Shown: positions 1 to 11,561 of the stretch, piece by piece
Numbering within the stretch: the stretch's first letter is position 1
How the letters are laid out: each line of letters starts with the position of its first letter
Origin: Siphonodentalium dalli
Lineage: Eukaryota > Mollusca > Scaphopoda > Gadilida > Siphonodentaliidae
Length of the DNA stretch: 64,000 bases
Direction: 5' to 3'
Assembly: GCA_032622095.1 (NCBI GenBank)
Contig: CP136069.1
Span: 165,966,394-166,030,393 of the forward strand
Made by a program: the position numbers and the translations under genes
The notes under the pieces: model-generated
Databases searched by the model: none
The model's input: only the letters and a program-made list of their open reading frames with translations
What the model was told of the DNA's origin: nothing

Positions 1-44
1 GCTGTGTGGTTAAAGGGTCATATACTTCGGGCATTTCAGGTAGA

Positions 45-1075
45 AGAAATTGTCCATGTCTCCCTCCAGACTGGTCCCTGTATTATCTCAGAAGGTCCAG
101 AGCATACGTGTGCTCAAGTCTCCAAGAAAAGCAACAGATATTAAACCACAAGACCATATGCAAGATCTACCATGCCTTATTGACAGTCTTTGTTCTTATC
201 CACGACTTTTTGTGTTTTATAAGAAACTAGAAATTATTTATTGCAAGTTTACGATAATATTGATGAAGTCTATGTCAATGGGGGGTGGCAGGGGTGTCGA
301 AGTTGGCCAAAATTTTCAGCAATTGGAAATTTCGTGCCTGACACAATATTAGTTGGGGAAATTTCTGACCAAAAATACATTGAAAATGGTTTGATATTTT
401 GACATTCTGATCAGTGTATAATGTGAAATTTGTTATTTTCAAAACAAACATATAACATTTTCCCATGTTTGGGTGTAGGCATTCTGTAATGGCTTTTTCG
501 TGGTTAAAAATAGGAAAAATGACACATACAGTAATGCCCTAATTAATCGACTCCATAACCACAGCAGAATTATGGGTAACTTTTCAGGATTTAGTCGGAA
601 ATATGGCTTGTTGCCATTCATCGAAAAGCTCTCGGGAGGGCATTACTGTATTTCAGTTAGAAGACATTTTCCATGTTGACTTCAGAGAGGTCCCTGTATC
701 AAATATTTACCTCAGAGCTTAATACCATAGTAACACATGTTACAAGCTACACATACATGTGGCTAAACCTGGCTATTAAAAACCTCAGAACATTCCAGAG
801 CATCCAGTCAAGTCTCCAAGAAAGGCAACAAACATTACACCACAAACCAACATCACTGAACAGCACCCTCAAATCATGCTCCTAACTGTTCCCCCCTACC
901 TAATCAATTGAACCCACCATGAGTTTACCTATATCAATAGTCGGGTCAAGATTCCTACACAAAGCAACTGTCACAACTTTAATATACAACAATGCCTTAT
1001 TGGCACTCTTTGTTCTCACTCATGACCTTCTGTTTGATAAGAAACTTGAGATTATTTATTGCGAGTAAGTTGAGG
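45..1075. repeat. Two diverged copies of a dispersed repeat
   Basis: 45-245 and 640-1075 share AAGTCTCCAAGAAA.GCAACA and ACAAACCA-type text followed by ATGCCTTATTG.CA.TCTTTG and AAGAAACT.GA.ATTATTTATTGC. The foldback MITE fragment and a hAT fragment (about 280-400) lie between. Identity unknown. Confidence 0.5.
533..655. mobile_element. Foldback MITE (same family), left half
   Basis: ATGCCCTAATTAATCGACTC to CATTCATCGAAAAGCTCTCG, followed by only a short CATTACTGT right end. Confidence 0.6.
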
Positions 1076-1409
1076 ATGTGAATGGCTTTATTGACTAGTC
1101 AATAAACAATTTATAAGCCACCCCAGTATGGGTAATAATACAAGAGTTTCTAAAATCAATCATGTGTGAATTTACCGCTATAATGCCAATGGACTAATGA
1201 CATGGCACTGAAATCACTGTACAAATAGTATTTGTATAAAAATAGCCACTTTTGGGACCTTATAATTGACCAAATAAAACGAGAGGTTGCATGCACCGTC
1301 AGTGCTGGCATACCCCCACAGTGGCAAATTCGAACAGACAAAGTATGGTTGAGATATCTGGTCGAATGGGGAAATATCAGAACTAATGGAAAACATGAAC
1401 AAAATGATG

Positions 1410-2085
1410 GAACACTCAAGTGATTGCCATCATAGTAGTGAACATCCATACCAAATTTCATTGATATCCATCAACCGATGGTGGAGATACGGACAGAAAA
1501 CCCATCACTTCTAAATAAACACCTTTGGATGAATAAATCTAGAATGGACAGCTGGAAAAATCGATTGAACACTCAATTGATTGCCATCATAGTAGTGGAC
1601 ATTCATAACAAATTTCATTAAGATTTGTCATCAGGTGGTGGAGATATATGCTCGGACGTACAAAAAAAACCATTTCCAGATAATCACTATAGAAACAAAA
1701 ATCCAGAAAAATTGATTGAACACTCTGTTGAATGCCCTCATAGTAGTGAACATCCATACCAAATTTCATTCAGATCCATCAAAAGGTGTTTGAGATATCT
1801 GCTCTGACAGACAAAAAAATCCAACATTTCCAGTTAACAAGATGAATAACTCTAGAACGGAAAAATTATTGAACACTCCATTGAATGCCCTCATAGTAGT
1901 GAACATCCATACCAAATTTCATTGAGATTCATCAACGGCGTTGGAGATATCTGCTCGGACGTACAAAATAAACCAATATTTTCAGATAAACAAAGATGAA
2001 TAACTATAGAATGGAAAATCTGGAAAAAACGATTGAACACTCCGTTGAATGCCCTCATAGTAGTATCTGCTCGAACAATATAGAT
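1410..2085. repeat. Degenerate tandem repeat, about 130-170 bp units
   Basis: Four to five units carrying GAACATCCATACCAAATTTC, ATCAACGG-type text with GGAGATATCTGCTCGGAC, and GAATAACTCTAGAA. Two inverted relatives occur at about 44230-44510. Explains the short ORFs here. Confidence 0.6.
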
Positions 2086-2107
2086 CTGCTCAGACGGACA
2101 AATCTAA

Positions 2108-2230
2108 AATCATCAGAATAGGTCCCCAGAGGGTGAATTTAATGACGCTATCCCGCACAGTGGTCTAGCATTACCAAATTCACTCTGGGGACCTCATTCT
2201 GTAATGTCAGACACACTAAATTCAGGCTTG
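2108..2230. mobile_element. Partial hAT foldback MITE
   Basis: One palindromic arm (CCCAGAGGGTGAATTTAATG to CTCTGGGGACCTCATTCTG) and the right terminus CACACTAAATTCAGGCTTG. The left terminus is missing. Confidence 0.65.
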
Positions 2231-2251
2231 TACACAAACTATTTTGCTTAA

Positions 2252-2643
2252 CCATTTACCCAACAGAAGGGCCCTGTGCCAATGCATTCTCTTATATATG
2301 CGAGTCGACCATAGGTCGCCTCGCATATATAAGAGAATGCATTGGCTTAACACATTAAAAATTATAAAATTGTTAAAGAATGTAAGAAAAAATGGTAAAA
2401 AGTGTTAAAAACAGATTTTTTTTAGGCCAATGCATTCTCTTATATATGCGAGGCGACCTATGGTCGACTCGCATATATAAGAGAATGCATTGGCACAGGG
2501 CATAACTGTAACTATCACAATGTGGTCAAGGAGCCGGTTCCAATGATATCCATATGTGTATGGTTCTATTGAGACAGACCGAAGATATTTTAGGCTGTTG
2601 AAGCTTTATTTGGCCGGTTTTGGCCGGTTTGTTGGGTAAAGGG
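2252..2643. mobile_element. TTAA-flanked MITE, type A (CCCTTTACCC), copy 1
   Basis: Bordered by TTAA at 2248-2251 and 2644-2647. Ends are CCATTTACCCAACA and its counterpart TGTTGGGTAAAGGG. It contains two internal perfect-looking palindromes built from CCAATGCATTCTCTTATATA and GCGAGTCGACC. The TTAA target and CCCTTT end suggest a piggyBac-mobilised non-autonomous element. Confidence 0.8.
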
Positions 2644-2657
2644 TTAATGCCCACAAG

Positions 2658-2914
2658 CAAGCAATGAAATAGTGTGTCTGTCATTTGCAGAATGATGTCC
2701 CCAGAGAGTGAATTTAGTGATGCTACCCCGCATAGCGGGCTAGCATCACCAAATTCACCCTCTGGGGACCTCAAATTCTGCTTACACCTCAGCAGAATGA
2801 GGTTCCCAGAGGGTGAATTTGGTGATGCTAGCCCACTATGCGGGGGTAGCATCACTAAATTCAACCTCTGGGGACATCATTCTGCAAATGACAGGCACAC
2901 TATTTCAAGGCTTG
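2658..2914. mobile_element. hAT foldback MITE (CAAGCCTTGAAATAG family)
   Basis: Long terminal inverted repeats (CAAG..TGAAATAGTGTGTC / TTTCAAGGCTTG) enclose two further palindromic arms built on CCAGAGGGTGAATTTAGTGA and GATGCTAGCCC. Flanks CCCACAAG and CCCACATT resemble a decayed 8-bp target duplication. Confidence 0.75.
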
Positions 2915-3008
2915 CCCACATTTAAACTATATAACCACTAAAAGCATACATTAACTGTAAATAGATATATAGCAGGGTGTTATTACAGTTAGTAGTTAAA
3001 GGTATTAA

Positions 3009-3400
3009 CCCTTTACCCAACAAACCGGCCAAAACCGGCCAAATAAAGCTTCAACAGCCTAAAATATCTTCGGTCTGGCTCAATAGAACCATACAAATAT
3101 GGATATCATTGGAACCGGCTCCTTGACCACATTGTGATAGTTACAGTTATGCCCTGTGCCAATGCATTCTCTTATATATGCGAGTCGACCATAGGTCGCC
3201 TCGCATATATAAGAGAATGCATTGGCCTAAAAAAAATCTTTTTTTAACACTTTTTACCATTTTTTCTTACATTCTTTAACAATTTTATAATTTTTAATGT
3301 GTTAAGCCAATGCATTCTCTTATATATGCGAGGCGACCTATGGTCGACTTGCATATATAAGAGAATGCATTGGCACAGGGCCCTTCTGTTGGGTAAAGGG
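3009..3400. mobile_element. TTAA-flanked MITE, type A, copy 2
   Basis: TTAA at 3005-3008 and 3401-3404, ends CCCTTTACCCAACA. Inverted relative to copy 1 and nearly identical. It lies in a segment tandemly duplicated with copy 3. Confidence 0.85.
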
Positions 3401-3487
3401 TTAAACTATATAACCACTAAAAGCATACATTAACTGTAAATAGATATATAGCAGGGTGTTATTACAGTTAGTAGTTAAAGGTATTAA

Positions 3488-3869
3488 CCCTTTACCCAAC
3501 AAACCGGCCAAATAAAGCTTCAACAGCCTAAAATATCTTCGGTCTGTCTCAATAGAACCATACAAATATGGATATCATTGGAACCGGCTCCTTGACCACA
3601 TTGTGATAGTTACAGTTATGCCCTGTGCCAATGCATTCTCTTATATATGCGAGTCGACCATAGGTCGCCTCGCATATATAAGAGAATGCATTGGCCTAAA
3701 AAAAATCTTTTTTTAACACTTTTTACCATTTTTTCTTACATTCTTTAACAATTTTACAATTTTTAATGTGTTAAGCCAATGCATTCTCTTATATATGCGA
3801 GGCGACCTATGGTCGACTCGCATATATAAGAGAATGCATTGGCACAGGGCCCTTCTGTTGGGTAAAGGG
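3488..3869. mobile_element. TTAA-flanked MITE, type A, copy 3
   Basis: TTAA at 3484-3487 and 3870-3873. Same orientation as copy 2, with one 10-bp AAACCGGCCA repeat fewer near the left end. The 80 bp before it repeats the 80 bp before copy 2, so the pair arose by tandem duplication of flank plus element. Confidence 0.85.
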
Positions 3870-4153
3870 TTAAGAAATTCTTATTTATGTTCAGTTTTAT
3901 ATTACATATTGACTGATTTATATTTAATAGTGTAACATGAAAGGAATTTCAGACCTTTTATGTCAGATTAGAGAAGTCTTACACAGATCCAACCAGACTG
4001 GCTCAAAAGTAGTACAGTCAGAATTAATTCAATTGCAGGCATTTTTCAACCTGTATCGAAATAAGTCCCGGTCTTTTCCATTAGGAAAATATCTGCCATA
4101 TACCGCTATAATTGGGCTATATATAGCAGTTTATAATCGGGAAATATATAGAA

Positions 4154-4595
4154 CTAGCAGGGTGACCCGACTTCGTCCAGGCTGTTTCCCCTCTGCTTTC
4201 ATCCAGACATCAGATACCAATTTTTTCAAATAGCTGGTTTTGAAAACCTCCGTGGATCTAACATCGAAATCCATTGAAAAGCGCGATTTGACCTTGAATT
4301 GACCATTTTGAAGGTCAAGGTCAGGTCATGGTCACGATTTGACCCGTCCAAAACACTCCCCGGACAAAAGTACCCCTAGGTATCAAATTTCGTTGAAATC
4401 CGTCCGTCGAAAGGCACGATTTGACCATTTTGAAGGTCAATGTCAGGTCGGGGTCATGATTTGACCGGTCCAAAACACTCCCCGGACAAAAGTATCCCTA
4501 GGTATCAAATTTCGTCGAAATCCGTCTGGCAGTTTTCCCGGCCATTGCAAACAAACAGACAGACAGAATTCCCCCCAAAAAAAAGTAGATATAGA
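4154..4595 (-). mobile_element. Non-autonomous Helitron-like element
   Basis: Begins (+ strand) CTAGCAGGGTGACCCGACTT, the complement of a hairpin plus CTAG terminus, and ends in ACAGACAGACAGAATTC and AGTAGATATAGA, the complement of a TC-starting 5' end. The interior has the same TTGACC and AAGGTCAAGGTCA blocks as the 20-22 kb cluster. Confidence 0.55.
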
Positions 4596-4651
4596 AACAA
4601 GCATTTTCATTGTGAAACTCAGTGTAATCAAACAGTTTCAAGGCACGGATG

Positions 4652-4906
4652 CAAGCCTTGAAATAGTGTGTCTGTCATTTGCAGAATGAGGTCTCCAGAG
4701 GGTGAATTTAGTGATGCTACCCCGCATAGCAGGCTAGCATCACCAAATTCACCCTCTGGGGACCTCATTCTGCTTACACCTCAGCAGAATGAGGTTCCCA
4801 GAGGGTGAATTTGGTGATGCTAGCCCACTATGCGGGGGTAGCATCACTAAATTCACCCTCTGGGAACCTCATTCTGCAAATGACAGATACACTATTTCAA
4901 GGCTTG
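4652..4906. mobile_element. hAT foldback MITE (CAAGCCTTG family)
   Basis: Complete copy with ends CAAGCCTTGAAATAGTGTGT and complement. Flanks CACGGATG (4644-4651) and CACGGTTG (4907-4914) are an 8-bp target duplication with one mismatch. Lies just right of a Helitron-like element. Confidence 0.85.
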
Positions 4907-5039
4907 CACGGTTGGCTTGGTTGTAGGTTATAATTTAGAAATATCAGTTACCAAATTATCATAATTTCCTCAAGAATATACTAATAGTATGGTATAATGA
5001 TAGTATGAATGCGATATTATCCACAAAACATACTTTGCG

Positions 5040-5470
5040 TGAGCGGAGCATTTGTTTATATACAGCACATAAATAGTGAGTGATAAGCAAAACACTCAAC
5101 ACCGTGGCAATTTTTTTTTGTTTAGAGTGATCTACGGTGACCCATTCAACCTAACTAAACCTGGAGAGGTGAAGATTAGCGAGCGCTATATTGTTATGTT
5201 GTAAACAACTTGGTGGCATTTCAAACCAAAGGTCACTTAGTGTGGGATCCCTGGCATTGAGTGTTTTGCTTGTGGCATACTCTTTACATACTGCTTGTTT
5301 ACATTACATGGCATTTGTTTACATAACAAAGAGTACTAACATGACAATAACATCCAATTTACAAAATATTTATGATTGTATAAAAACAAAGTTTGTCTAT
5401 ATTATAATATTCTTTCTGTTTATGACGGTTTTAAAAGATGTTACTATTTCAAAAGCAATAGCCACCACCA
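5040..5470. repeat. Dispersed AT-rich repeat
   Basis: Shares GTGTTTTGCTTGTGGCATA and ATTCTTTCTGTTTATG.CGGTTTT with 14700-15290, and CATATCAGGAAT/GCTCTTT text links 15000-15060 with 29255-29310. No coding sequence seen. Confidence 0.45.
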
Positions 5471-5486
5471 ACGCTTATATCTTTAA

Positions 5487-5859
5487 CCCTTTACCCAACA
5501 GAACGGCCCTGTGCCAATGCATTCTCTTATATATGCATATATAAGAGAATGCATTGGCTTAACACATTAAAAATTATAAAATTGTTAAAGAATGTAAGAA
5601 AAAATGGTAAAAAGTTTTTTAAAAAGTTTTTTTTTAGGCCAATGCATTCTCTTATATATGCGAGGCGACCTATGGTCGACTCGCATATATAAGAGAATGC
5701 ATTGGCACAGGGCTTAACTGTAACTATCACAATGTGGTCAAGGAGCCAGTTCCAATGATATCCATATTTGTATGGTTCTATTGAGACAGACCGAAGATAT
5801 TTTAGGCTGTTAATTGAAGCTTTATTTGGCCGGTTTTGGCCGGTTTGTTGGGTAAAGGG
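5487..5859. mobile_element. TTAA-flanked MITE, type A, copy 4
   Basis: TTAA at 5483-5486 and 5860-5863, same ends as copies 1-3. The first internal palindrome has lost its central GAGTCGACCATAGG part, leaving TTATATATGCATATATAA. Confidence 0.85.
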
Positions 5860-6019
5860 TTAATGGAAATCTTAAATTGATTATTCATATTTTATACAAA
5901 TAGATGAGCGAACTTGAAAATCATCAACTAGATGGAAGTCCTATATATACATTATGTTCAGCTAAAAAAAAAGAGACTTAAAGTCACTTGGCGGTTTGCA
6001 CTCCAAAATACACCTAATA

Positions 6020-6672
6020 TTAGGCCAAAAAAAAAATGTTTGGTTCTCAGGCCCCGCCGCATTGAATAAAAAGGGCCGCATTAGGCCTTTTTATTGCAAT
6101 GCCAGATGTTATGACAAAAAAAATTTGTGTGGATAAAATTTGTGTGGATTTTATCAACATGTCCATAGCAGATATGTGTTGAATATTAGTGTGCATTGAG
6201 CTCTAACATCTAATGTGTTAAAAAGAGACTTGCAGGCTTACAACATGAAGTAGATGACTACAATTATTAGCTGATCCACATGCTCTTCTTACAATTAGTC
6301 ATTGTGAACAACTTACACTAATTATAACTTTATACAATTGAAAGGCACAGGACTAAATTCAGGATCACATATTAGAATGGGGAGGTATCAGTTTTTAGAC
6401 AACAATAAACAGTATTTAATGACAGGGGCATTATATATTGTTAGGTAATCCCAGTCATACACTGGTAGTACAATGTCATTTTTATATAAGACTAAATGAG
6501 TTTATATGCATAACAGTTCCCTCTACCTTTCTGGTTATTACTAGACAGAGGAAGGTATCTTTGTCCATGCTTACTATGCGCAGAAAAAAATAAAAATAAA
6601 ACCCTCCCTCCCTCATTGATTTGAAAAACAAATTGCCCGAGAACCAAAACACTTTCTTTTTTTTTTGCCTTA
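6020..6672. mobile_element. TIR element (TTAGGCCAAAAAAAAAATGT)
   Basis: Left end TTAGGCC plus A-run and TGTTTGGTTCTCAGGC; right end GCCCGAGAACCAAAACACTT and T-run plus GCCTTA. A relative of its right end lies at about 35660-35815 in SLC38A9 intron 3, and similar text lies at 13585-13665. Confidence 0.5.
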
Positions 6673-7437
6673 AATATTTGTTTTTTAATTTGTCTCGGTA
6701 TCAAAGTACTTAATTAAGGTCGATACAAACTTGATCTACCTTTCTACAGACATTATATGTCCCAGAAAGATGCAATGAAGCAGTGAATGAAGTGATAAAA
6801 AATACAACTTTGAACACAGTGTTTGGGACCCAAACAAACAACAGCCACGTGCATGGCATGGAACAGAAAACAGCGTTCCTTGTTAATCTATTCTTGATAT
6901 GATAGAAATAATGAGAGTTTGTTTCGCTTAATTATTGCGAAAAAACAGCTGGAAAATGGCTTTGACAATGACAAGCATTTTTCAGAGCATATGAAGCAGG
7001 TATATCAATATTTTGAGTTTTGTTACAACCTATCTTACAATACATATACCTCCTTCCAAATTAGGTAGACAATATTTGAAAGCTTGAATTAGTCATGTCT
7101 GTTTCAACTATAAACTGGGTATTTTGGCATTATAAATTTGGAACAAAACTGACTATTTATTTCCCATTGGGAATGGGTCCGATTTTTGGCTCATATCGTT
7201 GCCTAATATAATCCCTGCATATTGTCATGGATTCCAATCCATGGAATAATTTCTAGTTGCACAGTGGTCCAGTGGTTATGAGAGTGATCGATACGGATCA
7301 TCACAGTGTGAACTAAGATGTCATGCTTTTTTAATTTTATACATGTAATCCAGTAAAACATTAAAAGGGATAATAAACTTTACATCACATATTGTTTCTT
7401 TCAATTAGCAAGGAATGAGAATGAATTGTTTGCATTG
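6673..7437. other. Unassigned intergenic stretch
   Basis: AT-rich single-copy-looking DNA. No open frame with coding character, RNA gene or repeat boundary seen. Confidence 0.4.
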
Positions 7438-9504
7438 CAGCAATCAAGCCATAAACACATTCCCCGTGCAGTTCAGTGTTAAAACAACCATAAATCAGAC
7501 ACATTCCCCACACAGTTCAGTGTTAATCAGCAATCAACCATAAATCATACACATTCCCTGTGCAGTTCAGTGTTAAACAACCATAAATCAGACACATTCC
7601 CCACACAGTTCAGTGTTAATCAGCAATCAACCATAAATCATACACATTCCCCATACAGTTCAGTGTTAATCAGCAATCAACCATAAATCATACACATTCC
7701 CTGTGTAGTTCAGTGTTAAACAACCATAAATCAGACACATCCCCCACACAGTTCAGTGTTAATCAGCAATCAACCATAAATCATACACATTCCCTGTGCA
7801 GTTCAGTGTTAAACAACCATAAATCAGACACATTCCCTACACAGTTCAGTGTTAATCAGCAATCAACCATAAATCATACACATTCCCCATACAGTTCAGT
7901 GTTAATCAGCAATCAACCATAAATCATACACATTCCCCGTGCAGTTCAGTGTTAAACAACCATAAATCAGACACATTCCCCACACAGTTCAGTGTTAATC
8001 AGCAATCAACCATAAATCATACACATTCCCCGTGCAGTTCAGTGTTAAACAACCATAAATCAGACACATTCCCCACACAGTTCAGTGTTAATCAGCAATC
8101 AACCATAAATCATACACATTCCCTGTGCAGTTCAGTGTTAAACAACCATAAATCAGACACATTCCCCACACAGTTCAGTGTTAATCAGCAATCAACCATA
8201 AATCATACACATTCCCCATACAGTTCAGTGTTAATCAGCAATCAACCATAAATCATACACATTCCCCGTGCAGTTCAGTGTTAAACAACCATAAATCAGA
8301 CACATTCCCCACACAGTTCAGTGTTAATCAGCAATCAACCATAAATCATACACATTCCCCGTGCAGTTCAGTGTTAAACAACCATAAATCAGACACATTC
8401 CCCACACAGTTCAGTGTTAATCAGCAATCAACCATAAATCATACACATTCCCTGTGCAGTTCAGTGTTAAACAACCATAAATCAGACACATTCCCCACAC
8501 AGTTCAGTGTTAATCAGCAATCAACCATAAATCATACACATTCCCCGTGCAGTTCAGTGTTAAACAACCATAAATCAGACACATTCCCCACACAGTTCAG
8601 TGTTAATCAGCAATCAACCATAAATCATACACATTCCCCATACAGTTCAGTGTTAATCAGCAATCAACCATAAATCATACACATTCCCTGTGCAGTTCAG
8701 TGTTAAACAACCATAAATCAGACACATTCCCCACACAGTTCAGTGTTAATCAGCAATCAACCATAAATCATACACATTCCCCGTGCAGTTCAGTGTTAAA
8801 CAACCATAAATCATACACATTCCCCACACAGTTCAGTGTTAATCAGCAATCAACCATAAATCATACACATTCCCCACACAGTTCAGTGTTAATCAGCAAT
8901 CAACCATAAATCATACACATTCCCTGTGCAGTTCAGTGTTAAACAACCATAAATCAGACACATTCCCCACACAGTTCAGTGTTAATCAGCAATCAACCAT
9001 AAATCATACACATTCCCTGTGCAGTTCAGTATTAAACAACCATAAATCAGACACATTCCCCACACAGTTCAGTGTTAATCAGCAATCAACCATAAATCAG
9101 ACACATTCCCCACACAGTTCAGTGTTAATCAGCAATCAACCATAAATCAGACACATTCCCCATACAGTTCAGTGTTAATCAGCAATCAACCATAAATCAT
9201 ACACATTCCCCGTGCAGTTCAGTGTTAAACAACCATAAATCAGACACATTCCCCACACAGTTCAGTGTTAATCAGCAATCAACCATAAATCATACACATT
9301 CCCCATACAGTTCAGTGTTAATCAGCAATCAACCATAAATCATACACATTCCCTGTGCAGTTCAGTGTTAATCAGCAATCAACCATAAATCATACACATT
9401 CCCCATACAGTTCTGTGTTAAACAACCATAAATCAGACACATTCCCACCCAGTTTAGTGTTAATCAACTATAAATCATACACATTCCCCATACAGTTCTG
9501 TGTT
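7438..9504. repeat. Composite satellite array, 93-bp dimer (50 + 43 bp)
   Basis: About 22 dimers alternate CAGTTCAGTGTTAATCAGCA-type (50 bp) and CAGTTCAGTGTTAAACAACC-type (43 bp) monomers, both ending ACACATTCCCC. Positions after CCC vary among GTG, TGTG, ACA and ATA. Higher-order groups are visible because runs of the 50-bp type appear at regular places. Open + frames with repeated FSVNQQSTINHTHS are by-products. Confidence 0.95.
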
Positions 9505-10526
9505 AAGAGATATCTTTATTACCTCCAAGTATAGGAGAGATCGATACACATGACATATAAATACAGTTGGATTAAAGTGGGCTCCCCTGACCAATGTGGT
9601 GGGCCGTTATGTACAAGTATGGAGAGGTGTTGGAAACCACGAGAGTGAAGCATATATGCATTTGAATGTTCACAACAGCTTTTGTTGCAGGAAAATCTGA
9701 TTTGTCCAACAGATATGACAGTTAGTCGTTACAGGGGCGCCGGAAGCATCCAAGGGCAGGGGGGCAGAGCCTACAAAAAGGGCACTTTTCCGCAAAAAAA
9801 GGCATTTTCTCCGCAAACTCGGGAAAATAACCATAAATTCATTGTGGCAAAAATCCCTATTTTAATGGTATTTGTCGGTTTTTATGGCCGTTTTGTGATA
9901 AAATTGACAAAAAATTAATATTCCTTGTGAAATTGGTGGTATTTGGACCCAAAAAGTCACATTTTACTATAAAAACACGAGATTAAACACACAAAAAGCA
10001 TTTTCTGTCTCCAGAAAAAGGGCAAGTCCTGCCCCCGCTCGCCCCCCTTGGTCAAGGGCAGGGGGGTCAGCTGCCCCCTCTGCCCCCCCTCTTCCGGCGC
10101 CCCTGAGTCGTTACAACATGCGTGGGTGTTGAGAAGATAATTACAATGGACGAGACACGGGTTGCTGTACGCCATTCCTTATCATTGTGCTGAGAACGTA
10201 CAGGAACTTTGCAGAATATAGTACTAGTTCCTTGAGGCAGTGAGATATGTGTTCTGTTAGGGTTTCCAGAGAACTTCCGAGGAGGGTTGCTACCAGGTCA
10301 TCTCTGGCTAACGACGCAAGGTGAAAATATTCGGGTATGCCAAAACGAGAGATAATCCCTTCCCAAAACGAGTTTCTAATAATGAGTGCGGCTGGAGAAG
10401 AGCATACGAACATGGCGTGGTCGATTTCGTTCGAGTACACTTCGCTGCAGAGATGACACACTAAATTGTTGGCATAGGTAGTCCTGTTGAGAAGCAGTAC
10501 TAAGTTTTTGAGATAATTTTTAATCA
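9505..10526 (-). mobile_element. 5'-truncated LINE inserted in the satellite
   Basis: A 1-kb non-satellite block interrupts the array, with satellite monomers resuming at TTAATCAGCAATC. It contains a reverse-transcriptase tail ORF on the - strand and a later hAT MITE. TTAA occurs at both junctions, a possible short target duplication. Confidence 0.65.
9732..10105. mobile_element. hAT MITE (CAGGGGCGCCGGAAG) with perfect target duplication
   Basis: 374 bp with 15-bp inverted ends CAGGGGCGCCGGAAG/CTTCCGGCGCCCCTG and the 8-bp duplication AGTCGTTA at 9724-9731 and 10106-10113. No ORF. It is inserted beside or in the LINE fragment that itself interrupts the satellite. Confidence 0.9.
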
Positions 10527-10530
10527 GCAA
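10141..10530 (-). pseudogene. C-terminal tail of a non-LTR retrotransposon ORF
   Basis: About 125 residues with CHLCSEVYSNEIDHAMFVCS, a C-x2-C...H-x4-C pattern typical of the tail behind LINE reverse transcriptases, followed by FWEGIISRFGIPEYF. Everything upstream of this, including the catalytic domain, is missing. The first residues are read through the satellite junction. Confidence 0.65.
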
Positions 10531-10999
10531 TCAACCATAAATCATACACATTCCCCGTGCAGTTCAGTGTTAATCAGCAATCAACCATAAATCATACACA
10601 TTCCCCGTGCAGTTCAGTGTTAAACAACCATAAATCATACACATTCCCCACACAGTTCAGTGTTAATCAGCAATCAACCATAAATCATACACATTCCCCG
10701 TGCAGTTCAGTGTTAAACAACCATAAATCAGACACATTCCCCACACAGTTCAGTGTTAATCAGCAATCAACCATAAATCATACACATTCCCTGTGCAGTT
10801 CAGTGTTAAACAACCATAAATCAGACACATTCCCCACACAGTTCAGTGTTAATCAGCAATCAACCATAAATCATACACATTCCCCATACAGTTCTGTGTT
10901 AAACAACCATAAATCAGACACATTCCCACCCAGTTTAGTGTTAATCAACTATAAATCATACACATTCCCCATACAGTTCTGTGTTAAACAATTCTAAGT
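10527..10999. repeat. Second block of the 93-bp composite satellite
   Basis: About five dimers of the same monomers. The last ones carry the same variants (CCCACCCAGTTTAGTG, CAGTTCTGTGTTAA) as the end of the first block, so the two edges duplicate one another. Confidence 0.92.
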
Positions 11000-11561
11000 G
11001 ATGGGCAGTCTGAGTGAATCGAGCTGCACATTCATTAGTCTGAAACATTCTCATATCCTTCATAATATGAATCATAAGTGACACGTAGTGGAGCAATCAA
11101 ATACGCTGTGTCCGAATTTGCTTTTCATCGGCGACATGACGCTAAGAATAATTATGTAACAGCATGCAATGGCCCCGGTGGAGACAACATGACAAGTATT
11201 GTCATGGATTGTGCAATCTTGTCTGGATTCTGGCCCACACAGCCAACATGATGTAAATGACGTCATGAACCGTGCCATGATGTCTTCTCTGGTTTTCAGT
11301 AAGCTAACGAAATTGGTCTAAATGAAACTAATGTGCCTAAATTCTTCGGAAGTTGTGAAGTTGCTGATCCGCAATTTCACAATCTCCAGACAGTGTCAAA
11401 CCGGAAGTCATGTGTTAATCTCACAAAAAAATGTACATGCCACCGGAATTTGGCTCATATCGCTATAGAAAATATAGAAAAAATTACATGACGTCATCAT
11501 TCACCTGTGCCTAAGGTATAAGCACCAAAACACATGAAGAAGTGCTTGTGGTTGCTATTAC
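11000..11561. other. Unassigned stretch between repeat arrays
   Basis: Single-copy-looking DNA with short frames only. No recognisable gene or repeat boundary. Confidence 0.4.

Larger units (their letters stand above)
2924..3871. repeat. Tandem duplication of a 478-bp flank-plus-MITE segment
   Basis: AAACTATATAACCACTAAAA to the end of the type A MITE occurs at about 2924-3404 and again at about 3402-3871. It is distinct from independent transposition because non-element flank is copied too. Confidence 0.8.

Noticed and set aside
7713-9145. Several + strand frames with repeated FSVNQQSTINHTHS peptides
   Set aside because: They are read-through of the 93-bp satellite, whose total dimer length is divisible by three; frames break wherever monomer order changes.
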